From Chrysomallon squamiferum (taxonomy: Eukaryota > Mollusca > Gastropoda > Neomphalida > Peltospiridae), in NCBI GenBank assembly GCA_012295275.1, contig CM022673.1, positions 13,449,288-13,488,287 on the forward strand: a stretch of DNA of 39,000 nucleotides. Reading direction: 5' to 3'. Each line of letters opens with the position of its first letter. Positions within the stretch are counted from its first letter, which is position 1. The position numbers and the translations under genes are program-made. The notes beneath the pieces are model-generated. The model searched no databases and was not told where the DNA came from. It saw only the letters and a list, made by a program, of their open reading frames with translations. Shown in pieces: positions 24,206 to 34,486 of this stretch.

Positions 24206-27200
24206 GAAAAGAAAAATGTAAATACTTCCCCCAAGTAAAACATCCTTCATTTTGATATAAATAATTTAATTTCAATGTTCATTCAGGGATAATATGTGTG
24301 GCTGAGTCTCTGAAACAAATACCCCCACACACACACATTTTAATACCTGCAGATATCTGTAATGACTGTTTTATTTTTTCACACACAAAATACACAATAC
24401 ACACACAGCCATAACAATATCACATATACATATACACTGCCATGCACACATATACACACACGTGCACAAACAATACACACATCACTACACACCCACACCA
24501 CATACAACATATATTCACACCAGCTATAGAAGAATGTTTCATTGTACAAAATATTCAATCCACCAATATTATTTAACAGTGAAAACTATGAAGAGCTGGA
24601 GATAAGAAATATCTTTCTCAATATTGGGTCCTAATTACTGGTATTTTTAACTGAAAATTTCAAAATATTTTAAGTACATGAACCAGAAACCAGCATCTAA
24701 CTACAGCTGGAGATAAGATGTGGGAAAAAGCTAAAATTTTAAAAGAAGAAAATTAGTTTGTTGTATAAGAAAAAGAAAAAGAAAAAAGGAACAAAGAAAA
24801 ACAGAAAGAAAAAGTCAAAAAAAAAAAAAAAATAAATCAAAAAATAAAATAAAATAAACAAATTAATTTGCTTTTTGAAAAATAAACACAGGTTAACAAG
24901 GTTGTGAATATCATTCAATATATAAGTGAAACTGTAAACTGTAGTGTGGAATTTTGATTTCAAAATGATCTCTATGCCACTTTGGATATCAAATCACAAC
25001 CCAGTTATTTACTTTTCAGGTATACAAGGTAAATAATAAATGAATAAAAATAAATAAATAAATAATTTTTAAAAAGTTTTCATTTTTAAGGATAGAATTG
25101 GAAAGGTATTATTATCCAATCAAGTGCTAAGTTTAGCTGTCTTGTGTTGACTTGATATAAATGGTATTATGATCTTATTATCATTTAGTTATCTTTGAAA
25201 ATAAAGCTTATCAGCTACAAGGCCAGTGGTATAACAACTTTACTGAAGGCCAGATGATTTCATACACCACTTCTTTATTTAGATGTACCTTTAAAACAGG
25301 GAGACTTTCAAAATACAAGTAAGCAAAACCATACAATGAAAAACTGAACATGATGCATATTCAAAAATGAAAAATGTTAATCTTTCGCCCTATTTTCACA
25401 CACACAGTGAAAGTAGTTTCTAAATTATAGATAGTAATCAAGGTACAGCTGCAGAGACTGCAATATAAAAGATTCTTAAACAATAAATTATTAAAGAGGA
25501 AAAAGATTCTTTATAATTACATTCCTTACTTTGTTTACTATTAGTTTTTTAATTAAACCAATTATATCAATAACAATGAATATTAAATATATTATTATAC
25601 GTATTAAATTAGTTTATACAATAAGAAATCTGATATTGATTGTAATCAAAAGCAGAGTTATTTATACATTTTTGTGAAAAATGAACAACATAATAACCAC
25701 TTGTACCATCATGTAAATGAAAATTCCAGTGAACCTCTGGCATTCATAAACTGGTCTTTGTCTATGAGATATGAGTAATGTGATAAGAGACTAATTATTT
25801 TAACCACTGTGTTGAAGTGTTTACTGTCAATGGTAGTTTCATAAACACACAGCATACAGCTAATATTTGAACACAGACAAAATACTACTGTGATGGTGAA
25901 ATGTCAAAATAATTAAATCCAAAATTTTCAAATTCATTTTACATTTATTTAATAATTTATTTCTATTTTCCTGTATTTGAAAATAATACCATAATGAAAA
26001 CATTTACATAAATACACATACACACACCAACATACAGTTAATTTTACAGCATTTAATATATTTATAAACATTTAGTTTAATTACTAATATTTTACAATTG
26101 CAATAGTTCTATTGTTTATACCCATTTGTGAGCAGTGACATCTGGAAATACTCTGTACAGACTGAACCATGCTATAATCTAAGGCACAGCAAGTGATAAA
26201 CAGTATGACCTCTCCCTGCTACCACTTCTACATATTAAACTTGAGATAATTCTGAGTCACAGATAACACAAATATTACCAGAACTGAGCTGATATTTATC
26301 TGCAAATGACACATATTTACTTTCATAACAAGTGAACTGAGAAAAAAAAGAAGAAGAATAAAACATTAATAAAGTTACATTAAGTAGCAAAACCTAATAT
26401 GGTATTAATATGTAATGAAGTTATAGAAACAAAAAATTAAAAGAAAACATAAATTTTAACATTACATTTATATGAAAATGAAGTGTAGTTTATACTGATC
26501 CACTGGTGATGGTAAAATAAAGAAATAATTCATTTATAAAAGTGTGTGAGAAAGTGCATATAAAGCACTCTTGCAGCTTACTTGTAACAGATTTCTTTTC
26601 TGAGGTATCAATAAATACTTAGTAACCTTTAATAATAAAATATCAATTCAAGAATAAAAATAATTTTATTCAGTTTGATTTCAGAATTGCAAAAAATAGT
26701 TTTTACTTGTTTTTTTTTGTTTTTTTATCTTTGAATAATGGCTGAATCTGAGAGAAAAAACATTAGCGTGTCTTTATGGATAATTCTTATTGATTAGGAG
26801 CAAGAGATCTTTTATTTTCCATATATTCTAACCAAGGAAACACATAATGTTATCTAAAAGCTATCTGATTTTTCAATCATTAAACATTATACACCACATA
26901 AAAAAAATCAAATAATAAAAAAAAAATCTTAAGGCTTATAAAATAGAATATATTTTATATTATTTAATTTAAAACAATTTTGTTTACATGTTCACAACTG
27001 TGCTTTATCTGTTTATGAAATATTTATGCACTTGCCAGAGAGTTTTATCTTATCAGATTTTGATTATCATCTGAAATGTTCACATTCTTATCACTGATCA
27101 TTTGTCCTCTTTAGCAACAGTAGTTGTAGCAAACTCAACAACAGCAACAATAACAATAATACAATTTCACTGAAGAGGTAATTATAGCAGTAGTAATTTA

Positions 27201-27240
27201 TAAAAAAAATTATAATTATATATATAAATGTGTATATGTA

Positions 27241-27297
<57 letters not shown>

Positions 27298-27366
27298 ATA
27301 AGTATTTGCAATCATGGCATTCAAAACAAAAATAATAATAATAATAAATAATAATAAATAATTAAA

Positions 27367-27398
<32 letters not shown>

Positions 27399-28126
27399 AA
27401 ATAAATAAATAAATAATAATAAATATTACTAAAAAAATAAATAAGAAACTTGATGTCAGGTTGACCTAGTGGGTCTTAAAATTCTATATTCATGTTTAAC
27501 TGATTCTGAAATGTGCTAATTAAAAAACAAAGAAAACTTGAAAAAAATATTAATAAATAATTTGATTTAAAATAATAAAAAAACAATAATAATAATAAAA
27601 TCTAACTTCCATTTCTATTATTTAAAAAAAAGAAAGAAAGAACAACAAAATATATTATTATCTATGAATTTATATACAAACTGAATTTCATTTTGGACAC
27701 AACTTTTCAATACATGTGTACCCAATTTCAAAAACTGACCCTCCTGTTTCCTTAGCAACGGTTTTCTTTAATAATTTCTGGCAAGCGATATACTTTAATA
27801 ATCCAAAGGCCTAACTAATGGTTATTTTAATTTCACATTAACGTATATTACTCATTTAAAAAAACAGCACAGTTTATCTTTCCTGAAATTGTAATTTTTT
27901 TTTTTAGCTCTTGGTAAAACAAAAAGGCATTAAAAAATTATACTGTGAAACAGCGTCCAGCCACTAGGATTTTTTTTACCATCACTACGATACACAAAAC
28001 TTTTTACTAAAAGAAAAGCAAACGTATGATGCATTCAATATTGTATTGAATTAATTTAATAATATACATCACCTCTTTTATCCGACCTTCTGAAAAATTG
28101 GGAACGCATTCTATGATTCGCGGCAT
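16535..28126 (-). CDS. FTCD: FTCD, formimidoyltransferase-cyclodeaminase
   Basis: Fourteen exons on the minus strand join in phase: 28073-28126, 23056-23239, 21955-22083, 21515-21603, 20974-21153, 20424-20561, 19933-20064, 19498-19559, 19191-19317, 18661-18822, 18171-18214, 17614-17752, 17031-17126 and 16535-16621. They encode 540 residues, against 541 in the human enzyme. The enzyme moves the formimino group of formiminoglutamate to tetrahydrofolate, then releases ammonia to give 5,10-methenyl-THF, the last steps of histidine breakdown. It begins [15 protein letters not shown], the classic start of the transferase domain. [16 protein letters not shown] carries the catalytic His82, split across exons 2 and 3. 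[18 protein letters not shown] and [13 protein letters not shown] mark the transferase C-terminal part. The linker [10 protein letters not shown] leads to the cyclodeaminase domain with [10 protein letters not shown] and DADAGAF. All motifs look intact. Introns are loaded with simple repeats. Head-to-head with ZMYND11. Confidence 0.97.
17137..17296. repeat. FTCD: AAT/AAC trinucleotide repeat in an FTCD intron
   Basis: Interrupted AAC and AAT triplets fill the stretch just upstream, on the transcript, of FTCD exon 17031-17126. A 3' splice site with its branch region therefore abuts the repeat. Confidence 0.9.
18826..19082. repeat. FTCD: (AAAT)n-rich block filling an FTCD intron
   Basis: AAAT/AAAC tetranucleotides and A runs occupy most of the intron between exons 19191-19317 and 18661-18822. 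On the transcript it is a TTTA-rich tract reaching almost to the acceptor ATGTACAG. Poly-Phe/Leu/Ile open frames here are artefacts. Confidence 0.93.
22140..22580 (-). repeat. FTCD: degenerate ~35-40 bp tandem array, FTCD intron 2, left block
   Basis: Plus-strand units such as AATATAAATACCCTTGTTTC followed by an AT-rich spacer recur about ten times with substitutions and length changes. The unit is clearly related to the cleaner array at 22866-23055, with an inserted element between the two blocks. Confidence 0.75.
22583..22868. mobile_element. mariner-like terminal fragment with duplicated end
   Basis: TATTGGATTGGAAAAAAACT at 22670 and the reverse of the sequence ending at 22868 (TATAGAGTTGGAATAAAGG) match at 15 of 21 positions. 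Their form, TTgG.TTGGaaaaaAa, resembles mariner terminal repeats. Element ends abut TA on both sides. The first ~68 bp are present twice in tandem (22583-22650 and 22651-22718). No transposase frame is visible. It splits the ~36-bp tandem array of FTCD intron 2. Confidence 0.45.
22866..23055 (-). repeat. FTCD: ~36 bp tandem array abutting the FTCD exon 2 donor
   Basis: About five copies of a unit reading, on the plus strand, AATAAATACCCTTGTTTTAA then AACTTAGTACGTTAC. The last copy ends exactly at the exon 2 boundary, so the functional donor (GTATTTATTGTAACG on the minus strand) is itself part of the repeat unit. Each upstream copy carries the similar minus-strand string AAGGGTATTTATTGTAA. Confidence 0.85.
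24155..24200. repeat. (GA)n microsatellite
   Basis: A pure GA dinucleotide run in FTCD intron 1. Confidence 0.95.
27220..27300. repeat. (TA)n with TATG/ACAC edges
   Basis: TA dinucleotides flanked by GTATATG and ACACATAC form a long self-complementary run. The poly-Tyr/Ile open frame on the minus strand is produced by it. Confidence 0.93.
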
Positions 28127-28493
28127 TTTATCAAGTGACAACGAAGCAGGTGCCCGATGCGGCTAAATAACTACCACTGTTTGTGCACGATCACGCTTTG
28201 GATTCGTAGCCTGGCGATTTCGGTGACGTTGCAAATTTTGCGTATGACGTTGACGCAATCAGCCATGTTACTTGTTTTCATGCTGGATTTTGGTATCGAA
28301 ATCCGCATACTTTCAAGTTACAAATAATTTTTACCTTTTGTGTTGCTCTTGTTGTGCAAAAATCGCAAAATAATGTACATACGCTGATTTGTCAAACGGA
28401 TACTATTACAACTTCATGCTTTAGCGAGGAAACCACGGTTTAAAAATATTTGTTGAAAGGAAAGTGCTCTTAGATTGCGGTATTGCAGTGCAG
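28127..28493. promoter_or_regulatory. probable bidirectional FTCD / ZMYND11 promoter
   Basis: The segment between the FTCD start (minus) and a strong splice donor CAG/GTAAAG at 28493-28494 (plus) is richer in CpG than its surroundings. It contains two TGACG-type motifs (near 28223 and 28245) and GCCATGTT at about 28263, which fits the YY1 consensus. The donor would close a 5' UTR exon of ZMYND11, whose coding exon has its acceptor at 32434. The pairing of that donor with ZMYND11 is inference. Confidence 0.5.
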
Positions 28494-28655
28494 GTAAAGT
28501 TTAGGTCTTTTAGGTTAAGTTTATTTTTGACATGTATATTTACACTAGGATCATACATATCTACACACTTTTTTACAGTTAGCTTACTTGTGTATGCTCA
28601 CTTGATCAAATTAAGAAAAGTAAAGAAAGTACTGCGGTTTTTTTTTTTTTTTATG

Positions 28656-28688
<33 letters not shown>

Positions 28689-30152
28689 TATACATATAAA
28701 TGCCAAACATTCATTGATTATCAATATTTATTTTTGTTTATTTAATACTCCATTGTCATTTATACACAATTTCAAAGTAAAATAATAAGTAAGACTCACT
28801 GAGATAATTCATTATTAATTTCATTCTGTTAAGACTTCTGCCGTATAAATTTATATAAAATATGTGCATCTGTGCACGATGATAAAAACAATAAAAAATT
28901 AAAATTAAAAATTAAATTAAAAAAAATCTGTATAAATTTGCATTTAGCAGACATATTATGCAGTCTAAACAGTTACTTATTTATCTAGTTTGACAGGTCA
29001 TAAGAGAAAACAGGAATATGCATAAACTGACAAACTATTTCTATATGATAATAATTTTTGATAAAACTAAAAATGATTATTCATGAAAATAAAAAACATG
29101 ACTATGTTTATCTTGTAATCAAAATAACTAATCATTTTTTACCAACGTTTGAAGCAGGAATATTTTAGACCATTACTTGAAAATATCACTCAAATTTAGC
29201 AAAGGCTTGGAGTTAGTGTACCTTCCTGACTGCTTAGATACCCTTAAAAAAAAAATTTGCCATTGAGTACATGAAAATTAGCTGTTTTTAAATAGTAATA
29301 TTTAATTATTTTCATAATTTATTTGTATAATAATATTATAATTTGAGATTCTCAGTAAAAAAGTTGAAATCATGAAACTGTTTTCATTAATAAATATTAC
29401 AATCTGTAGCAGGTAGGTAATGAATATCACATTTCCAGAATATTATTATTATTTTTTTTTTTTTGATACATAAAATTCCAAAATTAATAGAAATGTGATA
29501 TTTTTACAAATGACCTTGATTTTTATATATTTTTAGTCCATTGTATGTATGTATGTATGTATATATGAAATAATAATAATAGTGTACATCACTTAAGTGC
29601 ATAGATATTTACTTGTATTACAATATTCTGCATTTTAGTTTTTATTGTAAAACTAATTATAGCATGAAGAATATTACTATATTTACACACATTATTTTAA
29701 ACAATTTATTTGCTTGTAATGTATAAACACACAGAATTAGTAATAATAAAAAATAATGTGTATGTAATATGTGGATGAGTTAGATTCACACATATATTCA
29801 CATATACTGCTTTTGGACAAAAATGTAATAATAAAAGTAACTTCTACTTCTTTTTTTTTCTTTTTTAATAAAAAATACTCCCACACAACCCATCCCCAGG
29901 TATTCTGGTTATAATAATATAATACACAAGTTTGCATTAAAGTTGTTGAAATTTTAAGAATAATTTTGTAGTATTTTTTCACTGGTGTAGTTTTTGCTTT
30001 TAGATGCTTTCATAAATATTATAATGAATGATATGTTTATGGCATATATTACTGTAAGTTTTTGTGAAACAGTCTAATTAATTTATTTTAATTTATACAA
30101 AATGATATATTTTATTTATTATTAATTATTAGAATATTAGAATTTAGAGAGG

Positions 30153-30233
<81 letters not shown>

Positions 30234-32167
30234 ATGTTAATTCTCAAATATTTTTAAAACCATAATGTCATAAGTTTAAATATTCTAGAAAATTTCTTAG
30301 AAATAGTATAGAAATTGAAATGTGATCTGTTTGTTGATGTCAGCATATTCTAGCCTAGCTTAATTCATTGTAATGAATATCAAACTGCACTGTGTACTGA
30401 GTCTTTGGGCTAGGGTGCAGAGGGTGTTTCAGTTAGCATGGACTGATTTACATCAGTTTCTCTTTTACAATTTATATTTCTCAAATATTTCATCTGTCAT
30501 ATTTTTAGTTGTAATGACATATTAAACCCTTAACTAAAAACAAACAATGAAGCTTTTAAATTAGCAATGTACTGTGTCAAATACACTTCAGAATGGATTT
30601 CTGAAAACAAAAACAAAATTAATTTGTCAGTTTGAAACTTTTGTATGACTTGTAGATGTATCAGTGATTAACGCGTCCTTGTACCTTCTTGATTACATAC
30701 ATTAACAATTTATGAAAAATTGTCACATTTAACAACTGAGGTCATTTCCTAATTATTGTGAAATTTGATTAATCCCTTGTGAGTACCTACTCACTTGGGA
30801 TTTCAACTCAGAATAAGGTAGTATTTTATTACATTAGTATATTTAATTATTCTTATATATAATTATATACATGTAACTATATCTGGCTATCTATATTCAT
30901 GTTATGTATGTATGTATGTGTGTCTCAGTGTTCATGTATGTGAATGTATTGTGTGTATGTGTATACACAAGCACACACACATACATTTTTATTTATTTTT
31001 GACTTTAAATAAATATCTGGAATGTACTTTATGAAATAAGCAGAAAAATTCAAATGTTGTTTTTATCCACACACACAGATGCATACATAAACTTGAAAGT
31101 ATTACTGAATACATCTTCATTTTAAAATTTAAATAAAGAATAATCTTCACCCCCAAAACAATACCAAGCAACAAGTCTGGGCAGCAGGTACTAAAAAAAT
31201 AAAAAAAATAATAATATATGCATAATGAAATTAGAGAATCTGTTAAATGATTCAAGATGAAATACAGATCAATAAATCTATCATTTACTGAAATATTTAT
31301 TCATTTCTCAGTTAGGGGTAGCACCATTTTGTGGAGTGTTGATTAACTGTTAATTTTTGTTTATATTTCTGATTGCTGTATCAAGAGTAAAGCAGCCATG
31401 ACCTGTGACAAATTATCACTTTCAAAAAAAGAATAAAACAAAACATTTATCTTGTTCAGTGGACTGTTCATTTGTTTTACTGCTTTCAAACTACAGTACA
31501 TGGCATAATTAAATTGCAAATTAAATCATCAAAAAGGAAGACAGGTGTTGAAGACATAAAATGAATTTTTCAGTTTTTAAAAAGGGATTATCTGTGTAGC
31601 TTTTTGGTAGAGATGTCAAATGTTCACTGTGTTTTCAAATATTTCCTGTTCTAGCCATATGTTCCTTGATATATGTATCATAAATAATGTATGTGATTTT
31701 CTGTTCATGTGGAAGTATACATGTAAGATATTCTAAGCTTTTAATCAATAAAAATAAACCATAAAATATGTTTGCTGAGTTATTGTTATCACTGTATCCA
31801 TGATGACTCCAGATAGACTGATGGTAACGGATATCTGGAATTAAAATTGCTGCTGTTTTTGTTATGATTTGTGTTTTTAGAAGGGTTTTTTTTTCATCTG
31901 TTTTTAATATATGTAAAAATTATTCAGCATGTGTGTGAAAATATCTTAAATTAAAAAAAAAAGAAGACAAATACGTATCTGTGATTAATGTTGCATTTTA
32001 AATCTGCTTCGATGGGTTTAAAAAGATAATGAAAAAGCAAACAAAAGGTACTTTATGTAAAAAAAAAATCTTTTGTTCAGTTATATAACAGTAATCAACA
32101 ATGAATTTTAAATGTAACTTAAAAAAATATAAATAACAATAAATAAATAAATCTGTACACAACTTCA

Positions 32168-32205
<38 letters not shown>
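28494..32205 (+). other. ZMYND11: presumed 5' UTR intron of ZMYND11
   Basis: No coding exon is supported. It contains T runs at about 28639-28685 and a (GT)n run at 30159-30232. Open frames at 28464-28745, 29737-29982 and 30989-31255 have no recognisable content. Confidence 0.5.
30159..30232. repeat. (GT)n microsatellite
   Basis: A GT run of over 70 bases with two GC interruptions near its middle. Confidence 0.95.

Positions 32206-32209
<4 letters not shown>
32169..32209. repeat. (CA)n microsatellite
   Basis: A pure CA run immediately before the tandem splice-acceptor copies of ZMYND11. Confidence 0.95.
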
Positions 32210-32212
<3 letters not shown>

Positions 32213-32477
32213 TATTTTAATTGGCAGGATGGTACAACAGATATACAACACCTATATTTAATAAAGTTTTATGTGTGTTTGTTACAGGTAAATGAAAAGA
32301 AATTGACAGGATGGTAGTTAAAAAAATTTAATACAGTTTTATGTATGTTTATTACAGGTTAATGAAAAGATAATGGCAGGATGGTAGATCCACTGTAAAT
32401 TTTTTAATAACAGTTTTATGTATGTTTGTTACAGGTAAATGAAAAGAAATCGGCAGGATGGTACATCCAGTGAAAAA
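32210..32477 (+). repeat. ZMYND11: tandem copies of the ZMYND11 acceptor and start-codon block
   Basis: A unit of about 70-77 bp reads GTTTTATGTATGTTTGTTAC, AGGTAAATGAAAAGAAAT, CGGCAGGATGGTA. Three full copies have AG acceptors ending at 32287, 32357 and 32434 and ATGs at 32311, 32381 and 32458. A partial fourth has ATG at 32229. Only the last leads into the ZMYND11 frame. After the ATG copy 2 still resembles the real coding start (ATGGTAGATCCA against ATGGTACATCCA) but meets TAA after five codons. Confidence 0.88.
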
Positions 32478-34452
32478 ACGACAGACACCAGTCATCACAG
32501 CCATCCAGTTGCTCGATGCTGTTGTGTACATTCGTCAGCAGAAACAGATACCAAACATGGAACGGCTGATACGCTACATGCAGCGATGGCACGAAGTCTC
32601 CGAGACAGATACAGAGAAGTACATAAATAATGCAGTAGCCGATGGACTACTCATATCATACAAAGCTATTGGGACAAAGGGGTCAAAGATAGGATCTGAG
32701 CAAGAAGGTTTTCGAATCCCTGATGATATTGAACGAAGTGAGGTATGACACTTTTAAATACATTTTTAATTTTTTTTTTTTAAATTTTGGTTTCTGTTAA
32801 AAAATGACGAGTACAAAATACAAACAACAGTGACCAAAAAATTAAATAAATTTGTATAGCAGAATCTATTGTCATTATTGTTATGGTATTTTGTTACAGT
32901 TATTAAAATTATTATTATTGTCATTAAAATATATCTTTTTATTATTATTAGAATTGTTGTTGTTATTAGAATAATTTTAAAATTTTGTCATTATTTTTGT
33001 CATTATTTTTATTGTTAATGTTATTGTTGTTATTACTATTATTATTATTGCTGTTATTATTGTTGTTTTTAGTTATTATTTACTATTACTGTTGTTGTTG
33101 TTGTTGTTATTATTTTGCATGCCTCACGTACGTAAAATATAAAATTAAAATTAAATGTCAGAACTCTGAGGGTGATCATGACTGGTACTGTTTCCACTGT
33201 CACAAGCCTGGAGAGGTTTACGAATGTAGCGACTGCTGGCGAGCATTCCATGCAGACTGCCAGGACGAAGATGTCTCAGGCTCTAAGTTCACATGTCCAA
33301 TATGCAAGGTATGTGATGTGTTGACCAAAAGAATACGTACTGTTTTTTTTTTTTAAGAAAGTTTTCCACTTGAAAGTATATTATTTAATCTTTTAATGAG
33401 ATAAGTGTTAGGTCAATGAGTTATATAGTAAGTGTTGAGTTTTGATATTTCCATGTCTGAAGGGTGTTTACGTGTGTTTTGCTCTGATTACTGTGTTTTT
33501 ATGTATACGTTTATTGTCTTATTTCTACTTGTTTTGCGTAGTGTCGATATTTGTACATACATCTGAAGGTGTGTGTATGTGTTTGTGTGTCTGTGCCATA
33601 TTTGGAGGCTGTACATGTATTGTTTTAGAGTTTGTGTGGGTTTTTGGTTTTTGTCATTTGCTATACGTGAATTTATTGTTTCATTTAAAGAGAATATGTG
33701 TTCCATATTGCCTCAGACATTTGTATTTTTTTTTTTTGCCATATTTATGTGTGTATATTGCCTTACTAGTATGGAATTTTGTCATGTTTGCTGTGTGTAT
33801 GTTGCTATATTTCTTTATTTAGAGAGAACATGTTTATTACATATTGCTACTCTTAGTGTGTGTTTTTATGTGTACATTAATTGCCTGAGTATGTTGTATT
33901 TTGTGTATAAACCAAATTAGCACATGATGTTTACTAGCTATGTATAGTTCTTGAACTTTTCATTGGTTAAACAAGCATTTTAGATTAAAAAAATTTTCAG
34001 TCAAATGGTTTTCACCTAGATGAGAATTTAAAAAAAAAAAATGTATGATTCATTGTTTAGTTGTTATTTGCAGTCAGTATTATTCAACAGTTAAAGAGAA
34101 TGATAGCTTTTAAAAATTAAAAGTATACTTAAAATTTAATAATTATGCGTAATTATTTCATAATGCATTTATACAACTATAAAATCTGCACCCTATTACA
34201 TTTCTGCGAAAAATGAATATATACACACTCATAAATTAATATTAATAAATTTGAACTGTGCAGATAATTCTCTGAATTTCTGAAAATGAAATCAATTATT
34301 CTGTATCAGGGAAAAGTTTTGTGTAGCACCACAATTTGCAGCATGGCAAATTGGGATAGAGTTATTGCTGTTGTGATACAGTATTGTTCTTTTGTAACAA
34401 CAAACTATGAAGAAACAAAATTGTCCCTCTTCTATATAAAAGTCAACATAAG

Positions 34453-34486
<34 letters not shown>

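Larger units (their letters stand above)
23240..28072 (-). other. FTCD: FTCD intron 1
   Basis: A 4.8 kb intron with no supported exon or RNA gene. It holds an A-rich tract at 23701-23817, a (GA)n run at 24155-24200, CA-rich sequence at about 24320-24520, A-rich sequence at 24770-24860, a (TA)n run at 27248-27290 and an AAT/AAAT run at 27325-27435. Possible regulatory elements cannot be recognised by eye. Confidence 0.7.

Noticed and set aside
27091-27324. Minus-strand frame of Tyr-Ile repeats
   Set aside because: Product of the (TA)n/(GT)n simple repeat in FTCD intron 1.
28464-28745. 93-codon plus-strand frame starting in the putative ZMYND11 5' UTR exon
   Set aside because: It crosses a strong splice donor at 28494 and then a long T tract that gives poly-Phe; no recognisable domain.
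33442-33920. Overlapping open frames of 126 and 115 codons in ZMYND11 intron 2
   Set aside because: Cys/Phe/Val-rich frames from TG/TTT-rich, partly duplicated sequence; no domain, no splice context, and they lie between phase-matched ZMYND11 exons.
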